In this document: piece after piece, positions 1-7,679 of the stretch
Layout of the letters: every line of letters begins with the position of its first letter
Position numbering within the stretch: position 1 is the stretch's first letter
DNA from: a virus
DNA length: 43,711 nucleotides
Reading direction: 5' to 3' (one strand)
Virus record (IMG/VR): IMGVR_UViG_3300020596_000335
Span: 1 to 43,711 of that record
The notes under the pieces: model-generated
What the model saw: the letters and a program-made list of their open reading frames with translations, nothing else
What the model was told of the DNA's origin: nothing
The model's database searches: none
Position numbers and translations under genes: made by a program

Positions 1-127
1 GCACTAGGACTCAACGATGCACTCGCTGACGCTGAAGGCGAAAGTGAGGCACTAGCGGAAGCGCTAGGCGAAAGTGAGGCACTTGGAGATAAACTACCAC
101 TTGGACTAAGGGAAGCTGAAGGGCTTA
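1..127. repeat. Terminal overlap of a circular assembly (left copy)
   Basis: The first 127 bases are identical to bases 43585-43711. Overlap of this length is typical of an assembly graph closed at k=127 rather than a biological terminal repeat. It lies inside Ser-repeat coding sequence, and the reading frame is continuous across the join, which supports true circularity or circular permutation. Confidence 0.93.
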
Positions 128-620
128 GTGATGCTGAAGGTGAACCTTCTGTATAAGTTCCATAACAATCAATTTTTCCCGTCTCTAGCGTTACAGTACC
201 AAATGGGTCTGTCGCATTTGGATAAGCATCAATATTCGTTGAAGATTCATTCGCAGTTCCATCACGGGAGATAGTAACTGAAGGAACTCCAGGGTCGCCA
301 TGATGCCAACCAATCCAATAGGTAGTACCTCCAACAATAGAAATTTGTTGAGCACCGCTGAACGGAAGGTCAACGGCTTGCTCGGTGGTATGAGTAAAAC
401 TGACTTCATCACCATAAGCTAATAAAGCTTCTGGTGCACCTGCATTGTCGGCATATACTACGGCTCGAATAAGCCCAGTTCCCGCCTCCGACAAATAAAA
501 TCTGCCTGTTAGCTTAGTAAGCTTACCGCTAGTAGCTGGTGATGCAGAACTGACTTTTTTACGAGCCGCAGATGAGTTTGTTGTTGATGCCCCATCTGTC
601 GCTTTTCCAAAAGTAGCCAA
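1..620 (-). CDS. Ser-repeat virion (tail or head fibre-like) protein, 5' part, continues across the join
   Basis: This is the N-terminal part of a gene that crosses the circular join and ends at 42720 (494 residues in all: 620 + 865 nt). I start it at a TTG at 620, five bases after a GGTGAG ribosome site lying in the end of the upstream endonuclease gene. Residues 1-156 look like a beta-rich domain of the kind seen in phage fibres (GRFYLSEAGTG, TTYWIGWHHGDPG). From about residue 157 it becomes [11 protein letters not shown]-type sequence. The first codons (ATFGK) echo the first codons of the upstream endonuclease (MATFGR), so the original start was probably at 1260 and was taken over by the endonuclease. 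The virion role is inferred from position between portal and scaffold. Confidence 0.8.
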   Translation of the reverse strand, partial: MATFGKATDGASTTNSSAARKKVSSASPATSGKLTKLTGRFYLSEAGTGLIRAVVYADNAGAPEALLAYGDEVSFTHTTEQAVDLPFSGAQQISIVGGTTYWIGWHHGDPGVPSVTISRDGTANESSTNIDAYPNATDPFGTVTLETGKIDCYGTYTEGSPSASLSPSASLSPSGSLSPSASLSPSASASASLSPSASASASLSPS

Positions 621-621
621 C

Positions 622-1260
622 TTAGCTCACCAGCCTTTCTTTAAAAGAACCGTTATTTATTTCGGTTTCAGATAATCTTATTAAATTAAAACCACACTTT
701 GTCAAATAAGCATTTTCAGCTTTATCTTTATTCTTAACCCTATCTAGTGAATGCCAGTAATTTCCATCAGCTTCAATAACTAAATTAAGACTGGGAATAT
801 AGGCATCAACAATAAACTTACCATTAATAAGTTTTTGTTTCTCAAATAAAATTCCTTTTAAAAGCAAGTAATTATAAAGTGTTCTTTCTATTGAAGTGGG
901 TTCTTTACTGTTCTGTTGTTTTAATAATCCTGCTAATCCTGCTTTTTTAGCCATTTTAATTAGTTCAGGATTATTTTTATATGCTTTTTGTTTAGTTATA
1001 CCAATCCGTTTTTTCGTCTCAAGAGTATGTTTTTTCCCCAATCGTGGGTCTATTTGCTTCTTCCGATTCATTCTAACAATTTCACTATGGCATTTAGGAG
1101 AACAAGTTTTTCTCTTATATCTTCTTCCTTTTCTATCTAGTCCATATTTACTTGTTTCTTTTCTACAAACGATACATAACCACTTAATTCTTCTGCCTTT
1201 ATGTAAAGGGACATTACCTCTTATAAACCTGCCTTTATTATCTCTACCAAAAGTTGCCAT
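622..1260 (-). CDS. EDxHD (Vsr-like/DUF559) homing endonuclease fused to first codons of the virion gene
   Basis: A 212-residue free-standing endonuclease. Order: five leading residues MATFG, a basic stretch (RDNKGRFIRGN) common in phage homing endonucleases, a CxxC...CxxxC zinc site (residues 29-57), a NUMOD3-like segment (GKKHTLETKKRIG, about 75-87), then a PD-(D/E)xK fold with D152, E163-A-D165, Y168-W169-H170 and a final GFNLIRLSETEI strand. This is the signature of the Vsr-like EDxHD homing family. It is expressed from the leaderless-type promoter just behind the portal stop. MATFG matches the start of the downstream virion gene with different codons, so it seems to have captured that gene's start. 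It ends one base before the TTG restart at 620. Confidence 0.85.
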   Translation of the reverse strand: MATFGRDNKGRFIRGNVPLHKGRRIKWLCIVCRKETSKYGLDRKGRRYKRKTCSPKCHSEIVRMNRKKQIDPRLGKKHTLETKKRIGITKQKAYKNNPELIKMAKKAGLAGLLKQQNSKEPTSIERTLYNYLLLKGILFEKQKLINGKFIVDAYIPSLNLVIEADGNYWHSLDRVKNKDKAENAYLTKCGFNLIRLSETEINNGSFKERLVS

Positions 1261-1296
1261 ATCTAAAGATTAGCGGATATTTATATTCCGAGGCAA
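1261..1296 (-). promoter_or_regulatory. Leaderless-type promoter for endonuclease/virion gene
   Basis: TTGCCT (1296-1291), 18-bp spacer, TAATCT (1272-1267), six bases, then ATG at 1260. The -35 box abuts the portal stop codon. A start site 7 nt after the -10 box would fall on the A of ATG. Confidence 0.75.
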
Positions 1297-3051
1297 TTAA
1301 ACAGGGGGTGGAGTAGACATTGGCAGAGGAGGTGGTTGAGCGCCAGCAGGTTGTCCAGGTTGTTCAGGCTGCGCTATCCCCATCTGAGCTTGTTGAAGCA
1401 TCATTTGTCTTTTTTCTTCTTCATATTTCATCGCATCGTTTAACTCATCAGGTGTGAAGTCGCTAAATTCTAATACTTTTCTTTTATAGACTGTATCTAC
1501 AACCGGATTATCAGGCATTACAGTTTTAGCAGCGTTCATCTTCTGTAAACTATCCTGACTTTCAGCGTTCTTCTCATCCTGCGACCACACTTTGCATCTG
1601 TAACCTGCATCAGACTTCCAATCTGCCGGACTAATCTCTCTCTCATAGATATTATCTGTATTTCTTCCCTTTTTATATACCTTAACTGCGTCTATTTTAT
1701 CCCCTGCTGCCTCAAGTAACTTAATGAAGATCAGTCCTCTGTCTTTCCAAGCCTGTGTATAGAATTTAGACATACCCTTGACTCGCTCTTTAGCCTCGCC
1801 TAGAGTTAGTTGAACCTCACCTAGTGTAACCTGTTGCTGGCTCTTTACTCCCTGTAAGGTTTGTGTTGCCCCTGTGCCTTTCTCAAGCATCGTTAAAAGG
1901 AAGTTCATCTCATCTAAGGACTCAGACAAATCCTGAACGGGCATTTGCTTAAAGACATCATCAATCTTTCCGCCTGACGGAACAGGGATACCATACATTC
2001 CCCAAGCTTGAGGCTGCCAAGTCTGAGGCACAAAACCCTCTATAGATGAATCAAACAAGTTCATATTTAAGTTTTTAAGCGTTCTATTCTCAACTAACTG
2101 TGAAAACCATGTGTTCGCTACCTTGTTAGGCGTTCTAACCATATCTCCTATACCATCTGACCAGAAGTCTTGTCTCTCTAAGTCTCCTGCCCATGTAACA
2201 TAAGGATAGTGATTTTTCCAGAAGTGGTCTTTTGTAACCCCGATCACTTCCTCAAGCGGTTTACGCATTATGATTTGCATATCATCCACTGATATTTTTA
2301 AGAATAACTCTTCTTCTGTTGATTCTTTTTTTGTGTCATAGACAAAATGTAATGTAAGTTCAACATAAGTCTCCCCTAAAATAGGCTGATCAACATCGGG
2401 TACTCCCATTTCAGACAGTTTTTGGTTTTTATCACTTAACATCTGAAGATTAGCTTTGGCTTTAAGAAGTCCTTGATCTGAAGCGTGCCAAAGACTTAGC
2501 TTTTTAACTGCTTCCTGATCGTAGTCTTTATTCTTTTCAAGTGCTGATAGAGGTTCAAATATGTGTGTGTGGACCAAGAAGCGCGAAGAATGAAGATCAA
2601 ATGGGTTCATAAACCTATCCACTAGAAGATCCATCGGATCTTGAACTATCATCTTTACCTTGCCGTCAACTATCTGCCATTGGTCAAATGTTCTTCCGAA
2701 GTAAAACTCTTGTTTCTTGTCTACAATATCCTGTAATTCAAAGCTATTCTGCTCCCCGGTGTATTTCCAGTATTCGTTATAAAACACCTCTTTGTCTTTT
2801 TTATTGCCTAATTCTTCAAACTCAAGAACCGGCATATCATCCATGTCTTTGAGAAGAGTCTTTAAGGTAAGTTTCATTAACGGGAGGTTCACACTTTGGC
2901 GATTTGTAAGCCTATTCGTAGTGACCTTATCCCTTCCTAAAGTGTAGTTTTCTAACCAATCCGAGTGACGCCTCTCACGATAATTGAAGCCAGACTCAGT
3001 ATTTAAGCGCAAAACTTCAAGTTCGGGGTTTCTTTCTAATATATCAGCCAT
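1297..3051 (-). CDS. Portal protein
   Basis: A 584-residue protein directly downstream of the large terminase, the usual place for the dodecameric portal through which DNA is packaged and ejected. Length fits podovirus portals. Recognisable stretches include DPMDLLVDRFMNPFD (about 136-150), the alpha-helical mid region with LEKGTGATQTLQGV, and GEVQLTLGEAKERVKGMSKF resembling the helix-rich stem/wing of phage portals. The C-terminus is glutamine- and proline-rich (QPGQPAGAQPPPLP). Its ATG lies 6 nt from a TATTCT box and has no ribosome site, so the message is probably leaderless. Assignment rests on context and overall pattern rather than a single motif. Confidence 0.85.
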   Translation of the reverse strand: MADILERNPELEVLRLNTESGFNYRERRHSDWLENYTLGRDKVTTNRLTNRQSVNLPLMKLTLKTLLKDMDDMPVLEFEELGNKKDKEVFYNEYWKYTGEQNSFELQDIVDKKQEFYFGRTFDQWQIVDGKVKMIVQDPMDLLVDRFMNPFDLHSSRFLVHTHIFEPLSALEKNKDYDQEAVKKLSLWHASDQGLLKAKANLQMLSDKNQKLSEMGVPDVDQPILGETYVELTLHFVYDTKKESTEEELFLKISVDDMQIIMRKPLEEVIGVTKDHFWKNHYPYVTWAGDLERQDFWSDGIGDMVRTPNKVANTWFSQLVENRTLKNLNMNLFDSSIEGFVPQTWQPQAWGMYGIPVPSGGKIDDVFKQMPVQDLSESLDEMNFLLTMLEKGTGATQTLQGVKSQQQVTLGEVQLTLGEAKERVKGMSKFYTQAWKDRGLIFIKLLEAAGDKIDAVKVYKKGRNTDNIYEREISPADWKSDAGYRCKVWSQDEKNAESQDSLQKMNAAKTVMPDNPVVDTVYKRKVLEFSDFTPDELNDAMKYEEEKRQMMLQQAQMGIAQPEQPGQPAGAQPPPLPMSTPPPV

Positions 3052-3087
3052 ATTTTAAGAATAGACTACTTTTATGTTTTTACGCAA
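3052..3087 (-). promoter_or_regulatory. Leaderless-type promoter for portal
   Basis: TTGCGT (3087-3082), 18-bp spacer, TATTCT (3063-3058), six bases, ATG at 3051. The -35 box overlaps the end of the terminase gene. Confidence 0.75.
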
Positions 3088-4261
3088 GCATTCCTGGTAA
3101 ATATCCTTTAACTCCTCCAAAATCTGTCTGTGGTGGTCTAGGAGCTGTTGCCTTTAAGCTCTCAAGGCTATACCTAACTGAATCCATCGCGTGATTCCAG
3201 ATAGGTGACGGCTCATTAACAACTTTTCCGTTCTTATCAATCAACCATAGATAGTTCCGGTACTCTTTCAAAGCATTGACACTTCGTTTTGTGATAAATA
3301 TTCTCTGATTCTGCACATACTGAATACCCTGATTGACACTTCCCGCCCCCTTCATTGACGGAAGAACACTTAACCCATATCCCTTAATTTCATCAATACT
3401 CTTTGGTTCTGCTGAATCTGCAATAATCAAAGCTCTTGGCATTGTAAGAAAAACATCCGCTATCTGTCTGTTACTTAGCCCTTTTTGGTAAATCACCTCG
3501 TCAACTATAAAAGCGTTATTCCACTGATAAATACCAACTGAGGCCGTAGGATCGTTTGTATATCCAAAGTCAAGGCCATAACGCACTAACCTTGCCTCGT
3601 GAGGTACTTCGTCTATTGTTTTCCAGTCTGTGTAAATACGACCCTCAGATGTTCCTAACTGACCCAAACCGTAAACATCCCAAAAGCCCTTATTGCTTTG
3701 TCTTGATTCTAATTCTTTAACAACTGTCTCTGGTAATGCTTCATTATCTTTATAAGTAAGAATTAAAAAATCATGTTCTAATTTAGGAATTATCTCTTCA
3801 TGAATAAAAAAGGAAGCAACAGGGTTATAATCTACAAAGATAACCTCATCAGTTCTAATAACTAACTGAGTATAAGTCTCATAATTTATATTATTTGCTT
3901 CATTGATAAATAAAATATTACGTCTTGGGCCTCTCACCTTACCTGGCTGATCTGTGCTAAAAAACTCTATCTTACTTCCTGTTTCAAATGTATAGATAAA
4001 ATCAGTTCTACTCCAAAATTCATCTTTGTAGTAATTCTGCTCCTGCATAATGTTTAAAAAGTCACGAATTGCCCCTCTGCGTAAATGTGGAAAGGATTCA
4101 GAAACTACAGAGATAAGTTTGCCCTTAGTAGATTGTGCAATATCAATTAAGATAAGAAGAATTGCTAAGGTTTTACCTGCTGAACTACCACCTTGGACAA
4201 TCCGAAGTCTTTTTTTAAGTGCTAATATTTTTTTAAGTGCTGTTGTTTTAATGTATGCCAT
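3080..4261 (-). CDS. terL: Terminase large subunit
   Basis: The 393-residue ATPase/nuclease that pumps DNA into the prohead. Visible: Walker A GGSSAGKT (24-31); Walker B NILFINEA with E121 as catalytic carboxylate; the coupling motif ILTYKDN (167-173); then the RNase-H-like nuclease acidic residues D231 (GLDFGY), D282 (IIADSAEP) and D360 (HAMDSVRY). Length and motif spacing match the PBSX/Terminase_3 type. It lies between the small subunit and the portal. No clear Shine-Dalgarno precedes the ATG (only AAAG). Complete and intact. Confidence 0.96.
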   Translation of the reverse strand: MAYIKTTALKKILALKKRLRIVQGGSSAGKTLAILLILIDIAQSTKGKLISVVSESFPHLRRGAIRDFLNIMQEQNYYKDEFWSRTDFIYTFETGSKIEFFSTDQPGKVRGPRRNILFINEANNINYETYTQLVIRTDEVIFVDYNPVASFFIHEEIIPKLEHDFLILTYKDNEALPETVVKELESRQSNKGFWDVYGLGQLGTSEGRIYTDWKTIDEVPHEARLVRYGLDFGYTNDPTASVGIYQWNNAFIVDEVIYQKGLSNRQIADVFLTMPRALIIADSAEPKSIDEIKGYGLSVLPSMKGAGSVNQGIQYVQNQRIFITKRSVNALKEYRNYLWLIDKNGKVVNEPSPIWNHAMDSVRYSLESLKATAPRPPQTDFGGVKGYLPGMLA

Positions 4262-4303
4262 CTTTAAGATAATTTATAGCTTTTAATAAAAGACTAGAAC
4301 CCA

Positions 4304-4690
4304 TTATTTATCAAGTGTTACTCCGTTTAAAATTGGTGTAGGCAATGGCTTACCGCCTGAAGTTATATCTGTATGAGTTGTTTCTACCATATCATGATTA
4401 ACCTTCAAGAGTAACCCAATTATTGTAGCATTTACTTCCTTGCCTCCGAAAATACCAGTTCTAACCAATGCTTCCTTTTGCATCATCTTTAATTTCTCAA
4501 TAGTGTAGGAAAACTCTTTATGAACTTTCGCCCATTGATATAAAGTATCCCTACTTATACCCAGTCTTAAAGCAATACCTTCAACTGTAGGAATCTGCAT
4601 ATTTTCAGGAACTGCCTCTGCAAGATATTCGTTTATCTCGGCTATAGCTGTTGGGGTATATTTTGTGGGTCTTCCTCCTGCGTGTGCCAT
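4304..4690 (-). CDS. terS: Terminase small subunit
   Basis: I start this 128-residue protein at the ATG at 4690 (MAHAGGRPTKY), which has GAAAGGAACGG ahead of it; the frame is open further upstream to a TTG but that lies at the promoter. The N-terminus GRPTKYTP and a helix-turn-helix (IALRLGISRDTLYQWAKVHKEF, about 38-60) are typical of small terminases that recognise packaging sites. The second half (LKMMQKEALVRTGIFGGKEV) is helical and likely forms the oligomer. It precedes terL by 42 nt. Confidence 0.87.
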   Translation of the reverse strand: MAHAGGRPTKYTPTAIAEINEYLAEAVPENMQIPTVEGIALRLGISRDTLYQWAKVHKEFSYTIEKLKMMQKEALVRTGIFGGKEVNATIIGLLLKVNHDMVETTHTDITSGGKPLPTPILNGVTLDK

Positions 4691-4756
4691 AATTTTACCG
4701 TTCCTTTCAGAGTTTGGTTTCAATTAAGAATATACTAAGGAGTTATTTCTTTGCAA
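4691..4756 (-). promoter_or_regulatory. Promoter and 5' leader of terS
   Basis: TTGCAA (4756-4751), 18-bp spacer, TATTCT (4732-4727), then a leader of about 30 nt ending AACGGTAAAATT before ATG. Unlike the leaderless set, this one has a leader whose CCAAACTCT...AACGGTAAA sequence is nearly repeated in front of the scaffold gene. Confidence 0.65.
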
Positions 4757-5006
4757 GCTCTTCTTTTACCGGAGTCTCTGTTAATGTTATTTCATTTACC
4801 CCGATATTATAAGTAATGCTCTTACTAAATCCTTTTTTTGCCTCTCCGTCTATCCCTAATCTTTTATAAACTCCTCCAAGTAAAGCGTTCTTGTATATCT
4901 GCATTCCATCAAGTTGAGCATTGGAAGCAATGATACCAATTTCAAGGTCTCTTAATCTGTTTCTTTCTTCTACTGAGAATGTAAACTTCTTAATAATAGG
5001 TTTCAT
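4743..5006 (-). CDS. Hypothetical phage protein (87 aa)
   Basis: Not recognised. The first part is helical and charged (FTFSVEERNRLRDLEIGI) and the end is beta-prone and lysine-rich (ITYNIGVNEITLTETPVKEEL). Its ATG overlaps the TGA of the winged-helix gene upstream (ATGA), implying translational coupling. The terS promoter lies at its 3' end, so it closes the early operon. Confidence 0.7.
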   Translation of the reverse strand: MKPIIKKFTFSVEERNRLRDLEIGIIASNAQLDGMQIYKNALLGGVYKRLGIDGEAKKGFSKSITYNIGVNEITLTETPVKEELAKK

Positions 5007-5254
5007 ACTGATCTTAACATGACATATCTAGTTTTGTTACTTATTTCTACTGACTCTCTTATATATCCTTTTCTGATTAACGCATAAATCGCTTCCCTTG
5101 TTGTTGGCATATTTATTCCCTCTACTTCCATTGCTTTAATAATTTCTGATCTTGGTATTGGTGTTTTTTTTCCGTGAACCCAATATATGATAAATTTCAT
5201 TATCTTCGTTTGTAACTCATTAATATCGCTAAGATTTGTATAGACAGTACCCAT
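5003..5254 (-). CDS. Small winged-helix DNA-binding protein
   Basis: 83 residues. After a short helical N-terminus it reads as a winged helix: a first helix KIMKFIIYWVHG, a second IPRSEIIKAMEVEG, a recognition helix TTREAIYALIRKGYI and a wing ESVEISNKTRYVML. It sits last-but-one in the early operon just before the packaging genes, a fitting place for an early-to-late switch regulator, but target and function are unknown. The 89 bases upstream hold only a 16-codon frame and weak ribosome-site sequence. Confidence 0.7.
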   Translation of the reverse strand: MGTVYTNLSDINELQTKIMKFIIYWVHGKKTPIPRSEIIKAMEVEGINMPTTREAIYALIRKGYIRESVEISNKTRYVMLRSV

Positions 5255-5343
5255 ATTATTAGACTCTCAGGCCTTCCAACCGTAGATCGTCACTTCTTAT
5301 GCTTCATCTCGAATTGGAACGCCCTCAAGTCTCGTATCAAATG

Positions 5344-5583
5344 TCATACTACCCCCCTTGCCTTTAGCGTATCGTTACGGAAAATAACAAACTCACCTAA
5401 CGCTTGTGTATGTTCCTTAGTGAATACGTCTACCAGCCCAAACAAAGCCTCATCTACTTGTGCCTTGTGTTCCGCATCGTGTGTGTGATGTGCTTCATCA
5501 CTTAGCTCAAGATAATCCCTCACAATAAAAGGAAGAGCATCCATACGAGCTTGTATAGGATCGTGTGATGGATATTCTTTCAT
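5344..5583 (-). CDS. Hypothetical phage protein (79 aa)
   Basis: Not recognised. I start at the ATG at 5583 (MKEYPSHDPIQ), immediately after the stop of the membrane protein upstream; the longer frame from a TTG overlaps that gene. The protein is acidic and histidine-rich (DEAHHTHDAEHKAQVDEAL), with helical predicted character. Short frames downstream (5293-5343) are too small to call. Confidence 0.6.
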   Translation of the reverse strand: MKEYPSHDPIQARMDALPFIVRDYLELSDEAHHTHDAEHKAQVDEALFGLVDVFTKEHTQALGEFVIFRNDTLKARGVV

Positions 5584-5584
5584 A

Positions 5585-5752
5585 CTATCTTTGCATTGTT
5601 GGAAAGTAACCAACAAGTGTCAGAAGGAAAATCAACAAAGCAATAAGCCCTGCGAAAGAACCGATTACAGGAAGGAAACTCCCTGCGATCAAACAAAGTA
5701 CATACGCAATAATTGCGTTAACAATTGCAAATAAAATTATAGTAAATGACAT
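5585..5752 (-). CDS. Small two-helix membrane protein (55 aa)
   Basis: Starts at ATG 5752 behind a very strong ribosome site (AAGGGGGTGAAAAAT). Nearly the whole protein is hydrophobic: ILFAIVNAIIAYVLCLIAG, a proline turn, then GSFAGLIALLIFLLTLVGYF, giving two transmembrane helices and a short polar end (TMQR). It forms a coupled pair with the membrane protein upstream, whose stop codon lies inside its ribosome site. A holin-like or superinfection-exclusion role is possible but unproven. Confidence 0.72.
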   Translation of the reverse strand: MSFTIILFAIVNAIIAYVLCLIAGSFLPVIGSFAGLIALLIFLLTLVGYFPTMQR

Positions 5753-5757
5753 ATTTT

Positions 5758-5937
5758 TCACCCCCTTTTTATCATAAATAATATTCCAAGTATCAGCACT
5801 AAAATAATAACTATTCGTATAAAAATATAGTTAATTAATTCCTTTTGTTTTCCCTGATTCCACTGTGCCAATATCTGTCTCCCGTACTCCTTGTGTAACC
5901 CCTGAATCTTTTTAATGTAAAGCCTTCTCATAGTCAT
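5758..5937 (-). CDS. Small single-span membrane protein (59 aa)
   Basis: A basic N-terminal half (MTMRRLYIKKIQGLHKEYGR) is followed by one long transmembrane helix (FIRIVIILVLILGILFMI) and a short basic end. The TGA stop lies in the GGGGGTGA ribosome site of the next gene, coupling the two. By the positive-inside rule both ends are strongly basic, so topology is unclear. Function unknown; alternative ATG at 5931. Confidence 0.65.
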   Translation of the reverse strand: MTMRRLYIKKIQGLHKEYGRQILAQWNQGKQKELINYIFIRIVIILVLILGILFMIKRG

Positions 5938-5971
5938 TTCTTTATTTTAGTAAACTTTGCGCCCTGACTGC

Positions 5972-6145
5972 TTACACAGGTTTTTGTGCAGCATCAATTT
6001 TTTCATTGAGTTTTTTCATAGGTTCATCTCCACAGTCAGCTTTCCCAGAACATTCACAGCAAATAGACTTGCCCCCGATGTTGTGCTTATTACAGACACT
6101 ATGTGTGCCCTCTTCTCCGTGCTTGAATGGTTTTAGGTCGTTCAT
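5972..6145 (-). CDS. Small Cys-rich, probably zinc-binding protein (57 aa)
   Basis: Starts at ATG 6145, overlapping the TGA of the upstream gene (ATGA). The middle carries HSVCNKHNIGGKSICCECSGK and CGD, i.e. one His and five Cys that could form a small zinc knuckle; the C-terminus is helical (MKKLNEKIDAAQ). No family recognised. Confidence 0.65.
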   Translation of the reverse strand: MNDLKPFKHGEEGTHSVCNKHNIGGKSICCECSGKADCGDEPMKKLNEKIDAAQKPV

Positions 6146-6492
6146 ATCTCCTTGTCTGATAACTGATCTTTAAATACTATCTTTCTCATGTCCTCTAAGT
6201 GATATATTGTTGCTTTAAGCTCAGCGCCTATCTCGCCCTGTTTAGTGGTTGGTAATACTGCCTTGTCTGTTAATGCGTCAATAAGTTCTTGCATAGGGAA
6301 AATATGTGGAATAACCATAAATGGCGTGTAGTTTCTCCACTCATCGCCCTCCTTAATGTCCTCCCAAACAATCCTCCCTTTTTCTAAATATCCATTAAAT
6401 GACTTGCCCAGTTCATGCTTAACGAGCATTATATCTAGGTAATCCCCTATTCTTGGTGCCTTATAAAACTTAATTATTGTTTGGTGGATCAT
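6142..6492 (-). CDS. Hypothetical phage protein (116 aa)
   Basis: Not recognised. Beta-rich N-terminal half (HQTIIKFYKAPRIGDYLDIML, GRIVWEDIKEGDEW) followed by a helical half ending EDMRKIVFKDQLSDKEI. Flanked by ATGA overlaps on both sides, so it belongs to a tightly coupled early operon. Confidence 0.7.
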   Translation of the reverse strand: MIHQTIIKFYKAPRIGDYLDIMLVKHELGKSFNGYLEKGRIVWEDIKEGDEWRNYTPFMVIPHIFPMQELIDALTDKAVLPTTKQGEIGAELKATIYHLEDMRKIVFKDQLSDKEI

Positions 6493-6746
6493 TTACTCTC
6501 CTTGTCTGTATTGAGCCTGGCAAGGATTGACTTAACATCAACCACGGCTGCCATGTATCCCTCCCCATATTTATTTGTCATCTTATGAACTTCAGTTGAG
6601 ACTTCCCATAATGTTTCCTCCCTTGTCTTTTCTGCTATAGAGGTAAGTTCTTGCTTGAGAAACTTCTCAACGTCACAAGCCAACAAGCCATCAATGTGAA
6701 TAGTCTCTCTAAATCTCTTGATACTCTCAGCTATTAAATTATTCAT
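6489..6746 (-). CDS. Hypothetical helical protein (85 aa)
   Basis: Not recognised. Predominantly helical with charged heptads (VEKFLKQELTSIAEKTREETLWEV). Overlaps both neighbours by four bases (ATGA). A small early accessory protein by position. Confidence 0.65.
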   Translation of the reverse strand: MNNLIAESIKRFRETIHIDGLLACDVEKFLKQELTSIAEKTREETLWEVSTEVHKMTNKYGEGYMAAVVDVKSILARLNTDKESK

Positions 6747-6988
6747 AATTTCTCCTTTGAGGTAGAGTCAACTGGAGTAACTTTAGCAAAATCTTTTAAT
6801 TGTACTTTTAACGTTTTGGCATAGTTTTTTAACAATTTAACCTTCAATGTAATTTCTTGTTTAGTTTTACCTGACAAGAATACTAAAAATACTCCGCCTA
6901 TCTCTTGGTTAGATATTAGTTTTTGTTCCCAATGGTAAGGTAAATGCTTTTCGTCTAATTGTATTCTTGGTAATCTTGTATGTTTCAT
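6743..6988 (-). CDS. Hypothetical basic protein (81 aa)
   Basis: Not recognised. Lysine-rich, with a beta segment (IGGVFLVFLSGKT) and an amphipathic helix (TLKVKLLKNYAKTLKVQL). Its start is embedded in a 21-bp sequence repeated in front of the methylase-like gene (see repeats at 6983 and 7659). No ribosome site is evident. Confidence 0.62.
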   Translation of the reverse strand: MKHTRLPRIQLDEKHLPYHWEQKLISNQEIGGVFLVFLSGKTKQEITLKVKLLKNYAKTLKVQLKDFAKVTPVDSTSKEKL

Positions 6989-7003
6989 ATAAGTAAAGGT
7001 TTA
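6983..7003. repeat. 21-bp start-region repeat, copy 1
   Basis: Identical to 7659-7679. On the minus strand it spans the linker, the ATG and the first Lys codon of the 81-residue protein gene. It may be a translation element or the scar of a gene insertion. Confidence 0.8.
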
Positions 7004-7004
7004 G

Positions 7005-7664
7005 TTAAGTATTAGCTTTATAAAATGCCCGTGCAAAACCTTGTGGGGTAATGCTTCTCCTTGCTTGCCTATTGAATTTCCCAAGTGCTTCTGGGTGTAT
7101 GTCCTTACTTCTCATATAGTCAAACTTTGGTAATGGTTGAGAGTTAGTCTTGTGAAGTTGTTGCTGTTGTTGTGTAAGAATACTATTTATGTCTGTAACT
7201 GTTTTAATAGGAAGATTATAATATCCCCATATAGCGGTTTTTTTCTTATAGGCATCGCCAAACTCCCATGGATTAAATGTAAATGACGGGTGTCCTAAAA
7301 ACCATTTAAGCCTTCCGTACCAAGGGTTTTCTAGCGCCCAAAATTTAAGAGGACTATATTTTTGCTGATCACTTATTGTTTTATATTGAAAATATCTAAT
7401 TATCCTAAGACAAGCCTCGACTATTTCATACCCTCCCTCTAAATCCCTTGGTGTTTTAGCATTTGTTCTTGCGTCTGAAAACATCGTACAGGGTGGAGCT
7501 GCTAAAATCCCGTATACATTTTCAGGTGGCTCATAAGTTCTAACGTCATTATCCGGTAACGTAATTAGTCTCACATCATAGCCAGCATCTTTATATGGTT
7601 TTGACCATGAGCCAGTACCACCACACAAGTCCAGTATTATTTTGTTTGAATTATCGTCTTTCAT
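7005..7664 (-). CDS. Cytosine-C5 methyltransferase-like protein
   Basis: 219 residues. SAM-binding motif I is clear (IILDLCGGTGSWSKPYKDAG, 9-28), as is the catalytic Pro-Cys motif IV (AAPPCTMFSDA) and an ENP motif (FWALENPWYG) like the ENV of m5C methylases. It is shorter than restriction-type methylases and has little room for a target-recognition domain, matching a family of small phage enzymes of this kind. Likely roles are methylating phage DNA against host restriction or a first step of base modification. A polyglutamine run (QQQQQ) lies near residue 166. Confidence 0.75.
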   Translation of the reverse strand: MKDDNSNKIILDLCGGTGSWSKPYKDAGYDVRLITLPDNDVRTYEPPENVYGILAAPPCTMFSDARTNAKTPRDLEGGYEIVEACLRIIRYFQYKTISDQQKYSPLKFWALENPWYGRLKWFLGHPSFTFNPWEFGDAYKKKTAIWGYYNLPIKTVTDINSILTQQQQQLHKTNSQPLPKFDYMRSKDIHPEALGKFNRQARRSITPQGFARAFYKANT

Positions 7665-7679
7665 ATAAGTAAAGGTTTA
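7659..7679. repeat. 21-bp start-region repeat, copy 2
   Basis: Identical to 6983-7003 and in the same place relative to the gene: it covers the stop-to-start linker and the first codons of the methylase-like gene. Confidence 0.8.

Noticed and set aside
1-127. Biological direct terminal repeats (packaging ends)
   Set aside because: Exactly 127 bp equals a common maximum assembly k-mer and falls within a gene, so an assembly overlap is the simpler explanation.
191-415. 74-codon minus-strand frame
   Set aside because: It is out of phase with the continuous virion gene frame that covers 620 to 1 and carries recognisable domain and repeat sequence.
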